Assembly: GCF_963975745.1 (NCBI RefSeq)
Contig: NZ_CAXBIB010000005.1
Location: forward strand, 124,001 to 188,000
Source of the DNA: Parvibaculum sp963975745
GTDB taxonomy: Bacteria; Pseudomonadota; Alphaproteobacteria; Parvibaculales; Parvibaculaceae
Direction of reading: 5' to 3'
Length of the DNA stretch: 64,000 nt
Shown one piece after another: positions 38,443 to 47,339 of this stretch; the first letter of the stretch is position 1, and each line of letters opens with the position of its first letter. Below the pieces are notes generated by a model. It was not told the DNA's origin. It searched no databases and saw only the letters and a list, made by a program, of their open reading frames with translations. A program made the position numbers and the translations under genes.

Positions 38443-39315
38443 ATGGCAACCGCTCGCGCCGCCATTCTTCTGGCAGGCTTCATTTCCTCGGCGATTCTGT
38501 TGATGCCGCTGCAATGGCTCGGGCTGAAATTCGGTCTGTCCTATGCCAGCACGCTGCCCAATCGCTATCACCGTTTTCTCTGCCGCATGATCGGCATCCG
38601 GGTGACCCGCCGCGGCGTGCCGCATCAGGGCAGTGCCTGCCTGATTGCCGCCAATCACACCTCCTGGCTCGACATTCCGGTCATCGCTTCGCTCGAGCCC
38701 TGCTCCTTTGTTGCCAAGAGCGAAGTGGCCGGTTGGCCGTTCTTCGGGACCCTGGCCCGGTTGCAGCGGACGGTATTTGTCGAGCGCGAGCGGCGCACCC
38801 GTACCGTCCATTCGCGCAACGAGATTCATGCCCGCATCGCGGCCGGCGACCGGCTGGTGCTGTTCCCGGAAGGGACCTCGTCGGACGGCAATCGCGTGCT
38901 GACCTTCAAGAGCGCGCTGATGAGCGTGGCCCAGCTGACTATCGTTAACGGCGACGAGGATCGCGAGGCCGATCTTGTCGTCCAGCCGATGTCGGTCACC
39001 TATGTGCGCCTGCATGGACTGCCGATGGGACGCTATTTCCGGCCGTTTTTTGCCTGGTACGGCGACATGGAGCTGTTCCCGCATCTCTGGGAGGCCTTTT
39101 CGCTCGGCCCCATCGAGGTGGTCGTCGAATACCACAAGCCGGTGACGATCCGCGAAATCGGCAATCGCAAGGCGCTGGCCGCCTATTGCGAGAGCTGCTG
39201 CCGGGAGGGCCAGACCCGGGCCCTGACAGGGCGTCTGGCCGAGCCCGCCGCCGACGGTGCCGCACTTGCCGCCGCGGAGGGCGCGGTCCGGCGACTTGCC
39301 GGGGCGGGCGGCTAG
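38443..39315 (+). CDS. plsC: PlsC-type 1-acylglycerol-3-phosphate acyltransferase
   Basis: The protein is 290 residues with N-terminal hydrophobic segments (about residues 4-28). The acyltransferase motifs are NHTSWLD (block I, NHxxxxD) and FPEGTSSDGN (block III). It transfers an acyl chain to lysophosphatidic acid in phospholipid synthesis. Since olsB is at 9109, this could instead be OlsA, which acylates lyso-ornithine lipid; the two functions are hard to separate by sequence. Start at ATG 38443 follows AGGGAG. Confidence 0.9.
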   Translation: MATARAAILLAGFISSAILLMPLQWLGLKFGLSYASTLPNRYHRFLCRMIGIRVTRRGVPHQGSACLIAANHTSWLDIPVIASLEPCSFVAKSEVAGWPFFGTLARLQRTVFVERERRTRTVHSRNEIHARIAAGDRLVLFPEGTSSDGNRVLTFKSALMSVAQLTIVNGDEDREADLVVQPMSVTYVRLHGLPMGRYFRPFFAWYGDMELFPHLWEAFSLGPIEVVVEYHKPVTIREIGNRKALAAYCESCCREGQTRALTGRLAEPAADGAALAAAEGAVRRLAGAGG

Positions 39316-39472
39316 ATGTCCCTCCCTGCCGCCGCCCATTCCATGATAGGGTTCGCCTGAGCCCGGCCGTCCGGCCGTGTGATCGAAACGAGAGAGCGTC
39401 CGAAGGAGACGAGCGCACATATTGCCCAATGACACAGTGCCACCCCGTCCTGCCGCGCCGGGTCAGGCTTCG

Positions 39473-40864
39473 ATGACCGAAGCGCAACCCCGCGCGCCGC
39501 GCAAGAAAATCTTCGTCAAGACCTATGGCTGCCAGATGAACGTCTATGACTCGGCGCGCATGGTCGACGTCATGGCGCCTGAAGGCTATGTCGAGTCCGC
39601 CACGCCCGACGACGCCGACATCATCCTTCTGAACACCTGCCATATTCGCGAAAAGGCAGCCGAGAAGGTCTATTCGGAGCTTGGCCGCCTGCGCGCGCTG
39701 AAAAAGGAAAAATCCGATCGCGGCGAAAGCCTGCTGATCGGCGTCGCCGGCTGCGTGGCCCAGGCCGAAGGCGAAGAGATGCGGCGTCGCGCACCCATGG
39801 TCGATCTGATCGTCGGACCGCAGACCTATCATCGCCTGCCCGAATATGTCGCGCGCCTTGCCAATGGCGGACCGGCGATCGTCGAAACCGAGTTTCCCGC
39901 CGACGACAAGTTCGAAAGCCTGCCGGCCCCCGAGCGCAAGAAGACCCTGGCGCGCGGGGCAACCGCATTCCTGACCATTCAGGAGGGTTGTGACAAGTTC
40001 TGCACCTTCTGTGTCGTGCCCTATACGCGCGGTTCGGAGTTTTCCCGTCCCCTCGCCCGCATAGTCGACGAGGCGCGCGCCCTGGTCGGTGCCGGCGTTC
40101 GCGAAATCACGCTGCTCGGTCAGAATGTGAATGCCTGGCATGGTGAGGACGCGCATGGCCGTCCGGCGACCCTCGGCCGTCTCGTTCGCGCGCTTGCGGA
40201 GATCGACGGGCTGGCGCGGTTGCGTTACACGACAAGTCATCCGCGCGACATGGATGACGAATTGATCGCAGCGCATGCCGACGTACCGGCATTGATGCCC
40301 TATCTGCATCTGCCTGTGCAATCGGGCTCGGATCGCATCCTTGCGGCGATGAATCGCCGCCATACGGCGGAAGATTATTTGCGGCTGATCGACCGTATTC
40401 GCGCCGCCCGTCCCGATATCGCATTGTCGTCGGACTTCATCGTCGGCTTTCCCGGCGAGTCCGAAAGCGATTTTGAGGCAACGCTGTCGCTGGTCCGGGC
40501 GGTCGGTTATGCGCAAGCCTACAGCTTCAAGTACAGCGCCCGTCCCGGCACGCCGGCGGCAAGCGAGGAAGATCAGCTTTCCGACGAGGTGAAGAGCGAG
40601 CGTCTGCAGCGCCTTCAGGCACTTCTCGGTGAACAGCAGCTTGCCTTCAATGCATCCTGTGCGGGCCGCATCATGCCGGTGCTGTTCGACCGCCGCGGCC
40701 GGGAAGAAACGCAGCTCGTCGGGCGGAGCCCCTATCTTCAGTCGGTCCATATCGAGAACGCGCCGGCCCATCTCTTCGGGAAGCTCGTCGATGTCGAGAT
40801 CGAAGAGGGCTATCGCAACAGCCTGCGCGGGCATCTCCGCGCGCACGAAACGGTCCCGGCATGA
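39473..40864 (+). CDS. miaB: tRNA-2-methylthio-N6-dimethylallyladenosine synthase MiaB
   Basis: MiaB adds the methylthio group to i6A37 of tRNAs. The N-terminal UPF0004 domain has three cluster cysteines in KTYGCQMNVYDS, NTCHIREKA and GVAGCVAQAEG. The radical-SAM motif is GCDKFCTFCVVPYTRG (CxxxCxxC). A C-terminal TRAM domain follows from about residue 390. ATG 39473 gives 463 aa; an upstream TTG at 39422 is in frame. It is the first of a packed run miaB-phoH-ybeY-corC-lnt. Confidence 0.95.
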   Translation: MTEAQPRAPRKKIFVKTYGCQMNVYDSARMVDVMAPEGYVESATPDDADIILLNTCHIREKAAEKVYSELGRLRALKKEKSDRGESLLIGVAGCVAQAEGEEMRRRAPMVDLIVGPQTYHRLPEYVARLANGGPAIVETEFPADDKFESLPAPERKKTLARGATAFLTIQEGCDKFCTFCVVPYTRGSEFSRPLARIVDEARALVGAGVREITLLGQNVNAWHGEDAHGRPATLGRLVRALAEIDGLARLRYTTSHPRDMDDELIAAHADVPALMPYLHLPVQSGSDRILAAMNRRHTAEDYLRLIDRIRAARPDIALSSDFIVGFPGESESDFEATLSLVRAVGYAQAYSFKYSARPGTPAASEEDQLSDEVKSERLQRLQALLGEQQLAFNASCAGRIMPVLFDRRGREETQLVGRSPYLQSVHIENAPAHLFGKLVDVEIEEGYRNSLRGHLRAHETVPA

Positions 40865-40907
40865 CCGCAACGTCGCTGTCGCAAGGTCGATACGGTGAAA
40901 GGACAGG

Positions 40908-41927
40908 GTGCAGTTGAGTGCAGCGGATGGGAGCAAGACGGTGGAGAGTGCCGACAGCCTCGTGATTGCCTTCGACGACAACCGGCTGTTGACCGAACTG
41001 TTCGGCGCCAATGACCGGCATCTGGCGCGGATCGAGCAGGGTCTTGGCGTGCTGGCGACGTCGCGCGGCAACAAGCTGGTCATTACCGGTACCGCGCATG
41101 CGCGCAATCAGGCCGATCGCGTGTTCAAGGATCTCTATGCCCGTTTGAAATCGGGCGAGGAAGTCAATGCCGGCGAGGTCGACGGGGCGATCCGCATGGC
41201 AACCGCACCCGACGCGGACCTGGCGAAGCCGCAAGGCGGCACAAGCGGTCACCGCATCCAGACCAAGCGCCGCGTCATCGGGCCGCGTTCGCAGACGCAG
41301 GGTGCCTATATCGATGCGCTGATGAACCATGAACTCGTTTTCGGCATCGGCCCGGCCGGCACCGGCAAGACCTATCTCGCTGTTGCCGTCGCGGTCTCGA
41401 TGCTGCTGCAGAAACGCGTCGATCGCATCATCCTGTCGCGCCCGGCCGTCGAGGCCGGCGAGCGTCTCGGCTTTTTGCCGGGCGATCTGAAAGAGAAGAT
41501 CGATCCCTATCTGCGTCCGCTTTACGACGCGCTCTACGACACCCTGCCCGGCGAGCAGGCGATGAAGGGCATCGAATCCGGCGAAATCGAAGTGGCGCCG
41601 CTTGCCTTCATGCGCGGCCGCACGCTGGCCAACGCTTTCGTCATTCTCGACGAGGCCCAGAACTGTACGCCGGTCCAGATGAAGATGTTTCTGACACGGC
41701 TCGGCGAGAACAGCCGCATGGCGATTACCGGCGATCCAAGCCAGGTCGATCTGCCACTTGGTGCGAAATCGGGTCTGAGGGATGCGCTCGAGGTTCTGGA
41801 CGGGGTCGAGGGCGTTGCAACCGTGCATTTCACCGATGCGGATGTGGTACGCCATCCGCTGGTGACGCGCGTCGTCAAGGCCTATAACAGCCGCGACCGC
41901 GGCCTGATCGGCGACGGGTCCAAATGA
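40908..41927 (+). CDS. phoH: PhoH family ATPase (PhoH/YbeZ)
   Basis: The protein is 339 residues from GTG 40908 (AAAGGA upstream). An N-terminal KH-like region is followed by the P-loop domain with Walker A GIGPAGTGKTYLAVAVAV and Walker B AFVILDEAQNCTPVQMKMFLTR. The YbeZ subgroup is tied to ybeY and acts in RNA handling and ribosome quality control. The stop overlaps the ybeY start by 4 nt (ATGA). Confidence 0.94.
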   Translation: MQLSAADGSKTVESADSLVIAFDDNRLLTELFGANDRHLARIEQGLGVLATSRGNKLVITGTAHARNQADRVFKDLYARLKSGEEVNAGEVDGAIRMATAPDADLAKPQGGTSGHRIQTKRRVIGPRSQTQGAYIDALMNHELVFGIGPAGTGKTYLAVAVAVSMLLQKRVDRIILSRPAVEAGERLGFLPGDLKEKIDPYLRPLYDALYDTLPGEQAMKGIESGEIEVAPLAFMRGRTLANAFVILDEAQNCTPVQMKMFLTRLGENSRMAITGDPSQVDLPLGAKSGLRDALEVLDGVEGVATVHFTDADVVRHPLVTRVVKAYNSRDRGLIGDGSK

Positions 41928-42457
41928 CGGTGGCCAGAGCATCGGGTCATACCGGCCATGCCGTCGCGCACCCGGATTCGGGCACCGGCCTGATGATCGA
42001 CATTCTGCGCGAGGCCGGTGACTGGAGCGCGACCGACGAGGAATGCGTCCGCCAGGCAGCGGCGCAGGCCTATGGCACGCTGCGGGGAAGGGCGCCGGCC
42101 GAACTCTCTGTGGTGCTGACGGACGACGCGCAGATTGCCGATCTGAACAAGGCCTGGCGGGGCAGGAGCGGACCGACCAATGTGCTCTCCTTTCCGGCCG
42201 CCGAAATGCCGGCTGCGGAAGCCGCGCTTCTGGGCGATGTCGTGCTGGCGCGCGACACGATTGTCCGTGAGGCCGAAGCTCAGGGAAAGAGCTTTGTCGA
42301 TCACCTCGCGCATCTCATAATCCATGGCGTCCTGCACCTGCTCGGCCACGATCACGAAGACGAAGCAGAGGCGGAAGCCATGGAAGCGCTCGAGCGCAGA
42401 ATTCTGGAAGATCTCGGTATCGCCGATCCCTACGATGCCGATCGCCTTGCCCCGTGA
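41924..42457 (+). CDS. ybeY: Endoribonuclease YbeY
   Basis: The protein is 177 residues. The zinc-site motif HLIIHGVLHLLGHDHEDEAE (H3xH5xH) is intact near residue 130. VLTDDAQIADLNKAWRGRSGPTNVLSFP is the typical core. YbeY acts in 16S rRNA 3' maturation and ribosome quality control. The ATG overlaps the phoH stop. An in-frame ATG at about 41993 (MIDILREAGDW) is closer to the family's usual start; the overlap argues for the longer form or reinitiation. Confidence 0.94.
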   Translation: MTVARASGHTGHAVAHPDSGTGLMIDILREAGDWSATDEECVRQAAAQAYGTLRGRAPAELSVVLTDDAQIADLNKAWRGRSGPTNVLSFPAAEMPAAEAALLGDVVLARDTIVREAEAQGKSFVDHLAHLIIHGVLHLLGHDHEDEAEAEAMEALERRILEDLGIADPYDADRLAP

Positions 42458-42470
42458 GCCCTGAACGACG

Positions 42471-43415
42471 ATGACCGATACGACCGACCGACCATCCTCT
42501 TCTCCCGCCGCATCGCCGCGGACGCGTTTCGGCTGGCTGCGCGCATTGCTGGGCGCAGGCAATGGCGACAACACGCTGCGCGAAAGCCTCGAGGAGGTAA
42601 TCGAGGAGCATGATGGAACGCGGCGCAGTCTGACCGATCAGGAGCGCCACATGCTGGTCAATATCCTGAGCTTCGGCCAGTTGCGCGTCGACGATGTCAT
42701 GGTTCCGCGCGCCGATGTGATTGCGGTGGAGGAAAATGCATCGCTGGAGGAAGTCCTGCGTCTCTATCGCGAATCGGCGCATTCGCGCATGCCGATCTAT
42801 CGCGAGACGCTGGACGATCCGATCGGCATGGTGCACATCAAGGATGTCATGGGGTGCCTGGCGCCGCTGGATGGCACGGTCGACATGCGTCCGCCATTCA
42901 CGCTCAGATCGATCCGTCGTGAGGTGCTGTTTGCGCCGCCGTCGATGCCGGCGCTCGATCTTCTGGTCAAGATGCAGGCGACCCGCATCCATCTTGCTTT
43001 GGTGATCGACGAGTATGGCGGCACGGACGGTCTGGTTTCGATCGAGGATCTGGTCGAACAGATCGTTGGCGAGATCGAGGATGAACACGATACGGATGAG
43101 GGACCGGCCCTTGTGCGACGCGAAGATGGCACCATCGATGCCGACGCGCGCTGCCCGATCGAGGAACTCGAAGAGATGACGGGCCTCCGGTTGATCGAAA
43201 GCGGCGACGAGGACGATGTCGACACGCTGGGTGGGTTGGTGTCCTCGCTTCTCGGTCGCGTGCCTCTGCGCGGCGAAATGGTGCGTCATCCGGCCGGACT
43301 TGAATTCGAGGTCAAGGACGTCGATCCGCGCCGTATCAAGCGCATGCGCGTTCATCTTCTGCCCGCGGCCGGCTGCGCCGGCGAGGCGGCCCCCTCGACG
43401 ACCGCGGCGAGCTGA
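42471..43415 (+). CDS. corC: CorC/HlyC-type CBS domain protein
   Basis: The protein is 314 residues. ILSFGQLRVDDVMVPRADVIAVEE introduces a CBS pair (about residues 70-195) with HSRMPIYRETLDDPIGMVHIKDVMG. A C-terminal CorC_HlyC domain (about 215-300) follows with GTIDADARCPIEELEEMTGL. This YbeX/CorC-type protein is usually cytoplasmic and is linked to magnesium homeostasis and, through synteny with ybeY and phoH, to ribosome function. Only 3 nt separate its stop from the lnt start. Confidence 0.92.
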   Translation: MTDTTDRPSSSPAASPRTRFGWLRALLGAGNGDNTLRESLEEVIEEHDGTRRSLTDQERHMLVNILSFGQLRVDDVMVPRADVIAVEENASLEEVLRLYRESAHSRMPIYRETLDDPIGMVHIKDVMGCLAPLDGTVDMRPPFTLRSIRREVLFAPPSMPALDLLVKMQATRIHLALVIDEYGGTDGLVSIEDLVEQIVGEIEDEHDTDEGPALVRREDGTIDADARCPIEELEEMTGLRLIESGDEDDVDTLGGLVSSLLGRVPLRGEMVRHPAGLEFEVKDVDPRRIKRMRVHLLPAAGCAGEAAPSTTAAS

Positions 43416-43418
43416 CGC

Positions 43419-45092
43419 GTGCGGTTCGAGAACGGTCTTTCGGCCGCCGTCTACCATGTCGAGCGGATAGCGGCCGAACTTGCCGAGCTTCGCGGCTGGC
43501 GTCGTCTCGCTGCCGCCTTTCTCGCCGGTGCGCTGAGCACGCTGTCGCTGCCGCCCTATGATTTCTTCCCGATCCTCTTCCTGACTTTTCCGGTCCTGGT
43601 CTGGCTGCTTGACGGCGTCGGCGAGCCGACGCGCTCGCGACGGCGCCGCGTGATGTGGCGCGCCGGTTTACTCGGCTGGTGGTTCGGATTCGGCTATTTC
43701 TTTCTGGGTCTCTACTGGATCGGCCACGCCTTTCTGGTTGAGGCGGACAAGTTCGCCTTTCTCCTGCCGCTCGCCGTGACGCTGCTGCCGGCGGGACTGG
43801 CACTCTTCACGGCCGCTGCCGCTGCGCTGGCGCGTCTCTTCTGGTACCGCGGCTACCGCCGCATCGCCGTTTTTGCGGTCGCATGGACGATCTTCGAGTG
43901 GTTGCGCGGCCATGTATTGACCGGCTTTCCCTGGAACCTGATCGGTCAGAGTTTCAGTGCGTCCGACGCGCTGCTGCAGGCGGGTGCCATGGTTGGCGCC
44001 TATGGACTTTCCTTCATCGCGCTGCTGATCGTGACCGCGCCCGCAACCTTCGACAGCCGCGTTCACGCGGCACGTCGCGGTTCCGGCATGGAACTGCTGG
44101 CGGCGCCGGCAATCGCCCTGGCCGGCCTTGCGCTTGTCTGGCTGGCCGGGGTTGCGCGCCTCTCGGCCGCGGACATCGCCGCGCCCGAGGCAACCGGCAC
44201 ATCGATCCGCATCGTTCATCCCAACACGCCGTTCGCCGACAAGTGGGACGACGAGGGACGCATCGTCGCGATCATCGGTCAGTTGCTGCGCATGTCGCGC
44301 GAGCCGACGCCGGAACGCCCGCAGGGCATCGATGGCAACACGGTCGTTGTCTGGCCGGAAAATGCCGTGCCCGTTCTGCTGGCGCGCGAACCCTATGTGC
44401 TCTCGGCGATCGGCCGTGCGCTGCCGCCCGGCGCGCAGGTCATTGTCGGCTCCAATCGCGGCGAGCCGGCGCCGGATGGTCCGGCCAATCACCTGCGCGT
44501 CTTCTACAACAGCCTCTATGTCGTCGACGCCACCGGTGCGATTGCCGCTACCTATGACAAGCATCATCTTGTGCCCTTCGGCGAATATGTGCCGTTGCGC
44601 CATCTGCTCGGCCGTCTCGGTCTGCGCCAGCTGGTGCAGTTTCAGGGCAGCTTTGATGTCGGGCCGGGGCCGGTGACGCTCGACCTGCCGGGCATGCCAT
44701 CCGTCAGTCCGCTGATTTGCTACGAGGTGATCTTTCCGGGCGGCATCGTCGCGCCGGACCGCAGGCCGCAATGGTTGGTCAACATCACCAACGACGCCTG
44801 GTTCGGCGGCTCGATCGGACCGCATCAGCATTTGTCGCAGGCCCGCCTCCGCGCCGTCGAACAGGGGTTGCCGCTGGTTCGTTCGGCCAATAGCGGCATT
44901 TCGGCCCTGATCGATCCTTATGGCCGGCTGGTTGAGAGTCTGCCGCTCGACACCCAGGGCGTCATCGACGCCGCCTTGCCCGCAGCGCTGCCGCCCACGC
45001 TCTATGCCCGGCTCGGTGACGGTTTCCTGGTCCTGTTGCTGATCGCGACGGCCCTTGCCGCATCGTTCGGGCGCGCGCCGTTGAAACGCTAG
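43419..45092 (+). CDS. lnt: Apolipoprotein N-acyltransferase
   Basis: This 557-residue inner-membrane enzyme adds the third acyl chain to lipoproteins. There are about seven transmembrane segments (FLAGALSTLSLPPYDFFPIL, then GWWFGFGYFFLGLYWIGHA). The periplasmic nitrilase domain has the catalytic triad in VVWPENAVP (Glu), YDKHHLVPFGEYVPLR (Lys) and PLICYEVIFPG (Cys). NITNDAWFGGSIGPHQHL is the Lnt signature. GTG 43419 is the start. In many rhizobia a small XRE-type regulator sits between lnt and metK; it is absent here. Confidence 0.95.
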   Translation: MRFENGLSAAVYHVERIAAELAELRGWRRLAAAFLAGALSTLSLPPYDFFPILFLTFPVLVWLLDGVGEPTRSRRRRVMWRAGLLGWWFGFGYFFLGLYWIGHAFLVEADKFAFLLPLAVTLLPAGLALFTAAAAALARLFWYRGYRRIAVFAVAWTIFEWLRGHVLTGFPWNLIGQSFSASDALLQAGAMVGAYGLSFIALLIVTAPATFDSRVHAARRGSGMELLAAPAIALAGLALVWLAGVARLSAADIAAPEATGTSIRIVHPNTPFADKWDDEGRIVAIIGQLLRMSREPTPERPQGIDGNTVVVWPENAVPVLLAREPYVLSAIGRALPPGAQVIVGSNRGEPAPDGPANHLRVFYNSLYVVDATGAIAATYDKHHLVPFGEYVPLRHLLGRLGLRQLVQFQGSFDVGPGPVTLDLPGMPSVSPLICYEVIFPGGIVAPDRRPQWLVNITNDAWFGGSIGPHQHLSQARLRAVEQGLPLVRSANSGISALIDPYGRLVESLPLDTQGVIDAALPAALPPTLYARLGDGFLVLLLIATALAASFGRAPLKR

Positions 45093-45146
45093 CGCCTGGA
45101 GCCCCTGCTGAGACCGGGCAACGCGTTTCGCGGCCGGCACAGCGCC

Positions 45147-45196
45147 TTGTATTATGGCGAAATACTATAGATATGCACTTATGTGCATATCTTTTT
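45147..45196 (+). promoter_or_regulatory. metK promoter overlapped by a 10-bp palindrome
   Basis: TTGTAT (45147-45152), 17 bp and GATATG (45170-45175) form a plausible promoter. AGATATGCAC-TTAT-GTGCATATCT (45169-45192) is a perfect 10-bp inverted repeat covering the -10 and is followed by four more T. It could be a repressor operator for metK, or an intrinsic terminator for lnt. The position over the -10 favours an operator; the T run favours a terminator. Confidence 0.6.
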
Positions 45197-45306
45197 GCGC
45201 CGGACTGTTGACCCCGCACCCGATCCTTGCAAAAACCTTGTCGCCGGATCAGCCGCACGGGCATTTCGGGCACAAAACTCATCTCAAACCCATGAGGGAG
45301 ATCAAA

Positions 45307-46476
45307 TTGGCGCGGTCGAATTTCCTGTTCACGAGCGAATCCGTTTCAGAGGGCCACCCCGACAAGGTATGCGACCGGATCTCCGACGCTGTCGTCGACC
45401 TCTATCTGGCGGGCGACCCCTTCTCGCGGGTCGCGTGTGAAACGCTGACCACGACCAACAAGATCGTGTTGGCCGGCGAAGTGCGCGGCCCGGCTTCGAT
45501 CACCAAGGAGCAGATCGAGGAAACGGCGCGTCAGGCCGTGAAGGCGATCGGCTACGAACAGGCCGGCTTCCACTGGAAGAATGCCAGCGTCGACGTGCTG
45601 CTCCACGCGCAGTCGGCCGATATCGCCCAGGGCGTCGATGCAGCCGGCAACAAGGACGAAGGTGCCGGCGACCAGGGCATCATGTTCGGCTATGCCTGCA
45701 CCGAAACCGATGTGCTGATGCCCGCGCCGATCATCTATTCGCATCGCATCCTGAAGCGCATGGCCGAGGATCGCCATTCGGGCAAGCGCCCCGAGTTCGA
45801 GCCCGATGCCAAAAGCCAGGTCACGCTGAAATACGAAAACGGCAAGCCGGTCGGCGTCACCTCGGTCGTCGTCTCGACACAGCACAAGGAAGGCGTCACG
45901 CAGGAAAAGCTGCGCGAACTGGTGCGCGCCTATGTCGAGGAAGTGTTGCCGGATGGCTGGTTTCCGCCGGATGAGGAATTCTATGTCAATCCCACGGGCA
46001 AGTTCGTTATCGGTGGCCCCGACGGCGATGCCGGTCTGACCGGCCGCAAGATCATCGTCGACACCTATGGCGGCGCGGCGCCCCATGGCGGCGGCGCTTT
46101 CTCCGGCAAGGATCCGACGAAGGTCGACCGCTCCGCCGCCTATGCCGCGCGCTATCTCGCGAAAAACGTTGTCGCAGCGGGCCTTTCCGAGCGTTGCACG
46201 ATCCAGCTTTCCTATGCGATCGGTGTTTCGAAGCCGCTCTCGATCTATGTCGATCTGCATGGCACCGGCAAGGTCGAGGAAGAGGCGGTCGAGAAGGCGG
46301 TCGCCAAATGCATGGACCTCTCGCCGCGCGGCATTCGCGAGCATCTCGGCCTCAACAGGCCGATCTATGAACGCACGGCCGCCTATGGACATTTCGGCCG
46401 TACGCCGGATGCAGATGGCGGTTTCTCGTGGGAAAAGACCGATCTGGCCGACAAGCTGAAAGCGGAAATCCGCTGA
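45307..46476 (+). CDS. metK: S-adenosylmethionine synthetase
   Basis: MetK makes SAM from methionine and ATP. The sequence starts ARSNFLFTSESVSEGHPDKVCDRISDA, with GAGDQGIMFGYA and the P-loop-like GGAAPHGGGAFSGKDPTKVDRS. TTG 45307 is chosen because GGGAG is 6 nt upstream and the family begins exactly here; it gives 389 residues, the usual size. ATG 45292 would add five residues and has no ribosome-binding site. It precedes trmB by 17 nt, so the two are probably cotranscribed. Confidence 0.96.
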   Translation: MARSNFLFTSESVSEGHPDKVCDRISDAVVDLYLAGDPFSRVACETLTTTNKIVLAGEVRGPASITKEQIEETARQAVKAIGYEQAGFHWKNASVDVLLHAQSADIAQGVDAAGNKDEGAGDQGIMFGYACTETDVLMPAPIIYSHRILKRMAEDRHSGKRPEFEPDAKSQVTLKYENGKPVGVTSVVVSTQHKEGVTQEKLRELVRAYVEEVLPDGWFPPDEEFYVNPTGKFVIGGPDGDAGLTGRKIIVDTYGGAAPHGGGAFSGKDPTKVDRSAAYAARYLAKNVVAAGLSERCTIQLSYAIGVSKPLSIYVDLHGTGKVEEEAVEKAVAKCMDLSPRGIREHLGLNRPIYERTAAYGHFGRTPDADGGFSWEKTDLADKLKAEIR

Positions 46477-46493
46477 GCCCTGCAAAGGCAGCC

Positions 46494-47201
46494 ATGCGCG
46501 ACGGCGCGGGCGACGAGCCCCGCCGTCACGTCTACGGGCGGACCAAGGGCAAGACGCTGAAGCCCCGTCAGGCGAATTTGATGGAGACCCTGTTTCCCGG
46601 GGTCTCCATTTCGCTTGGCAGCGCTGCCATCGATCCCCGAAGCCTCTTTGAAGAGGTCGATGAGGTCTGGCTCGAAGTCGGCTTCGGCGGCGGCGAACAT
46701 CTCGTCCACCATGCGGTGCGTCATCCGCGCGTCGGTTTTCTGGGCTGCGAGCCCTTCATCAACGGCGTTGCCAAGCTCGTCGCCGAAATCGATGAGCGCG
46801 CGCTCGCCAATGTCCGGATACTTGCCGACGATGCACGCTTCCTGCTGGAGCGCCTGACGCCGGCATCGCTGTCGCGCGTCAGTATTCTCTATCCCGACCC
46901 CTGGCCGAAAAAGCGTCATAACAAGCGTCGCTTCGTCAACGAGGAGACGCTCGGGCTTCTGGCCACCGCCCTGCGCCACGGCGGCGAACTGCGCTTTGCG
47001 AGCGACATCCCTGATTATATTGCCTGGACGCTGGCCCATATCGCCAAATTCAACCGGCAGAACGGCGAGGCTTTCTGCTGGACCGCCGAAAAGGCCGCCG
47101 ACTGGCGTACCCCTTATGAAGACTGGCCCGGCACCCGCTACGAAGCCAAGGCCATCCGCGAGGGCCGGATTCCGGCCTATCTGGCCTTCCGGCGTCTGTG
47201 A
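46494..47201 (+). CDS. trmB: tRNA (guanine-N7-)-methyltransferase TrmB
   Basis: The protein is 235 residues from ATG 46494 (AAAGG upstream). VWLEVGFGGGEHLVHHA is SAM motif I. VSILYPDPWPKKRHNKRRFVN is the TrmB signature. The C-terminal TPYEDWPGTRYEAKAIREGR is also typical. It methylates G46 of tRNAs. The next gene, rimP, is separated by a terminator-like hairpin. Confidence 0.95.
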   Translation: MRDGAGDEPRRHVYGRTKGKTLKPRQANLMETLFPGVSISLGSAAIDPRSLFEEVDEVWLEVGFGGGEHLVHHAVRHPRVGFLGCEPFINGVAKLVAEIDERALANVRILADDARFLLERLTPASLSRVSILYPDPWPKKRHNKRRFVNEETLGLLATALRHGGELRFASDIPDYIAWTLAHIAKFNRQNGEAFCWTAEKAADWRTPYEDWPGTRYEAKAIREGRIPAYLAFRRL

Positions 47202-47271
47202 CGCCGCAGCCCTTGCCCCGCAGCCTGAAAAGGGTCTATATAGGGCCCAATTAGTCAGCGATGCTCTCGAG

Positions 47272-47308
47272 AGTGGGCTGTCTCCGGAAACGGGGGCCCG
47301 CTTTTTTT
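47272..47308 (+). terminator. Intrinsic terminator or attenuator upstream of rimP
   Basis: AGTGGGCT and GGCCCGCT (outer stem about 8 bp with G-U pairs) enclose a CTCC ... GGGG inner stem and a GGAAA loop, followed by seven T (47302-47308). It ends only 31 nt before the rimP start, so it may end trmB transcripts or act as an attenuator for the rimP-nusA-infB operon. A TATATA at 47237-47242 upstream could be the -10 of a promoter whose transcript would contain this hairpin as leader. Confidence 0.75.
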
Positions 47309-47339
47309 GTTTCTTGGGGCCGCGATTTCGGAGAACGCC

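Noticed and set aside
45093..45306. SAM riboswitch before metK
   Set aside because: I could not fit a SAM-II or SAM/SAH pseudoknot; the only strong structure is the palindrome at the -10, which fits an operator or terminator.
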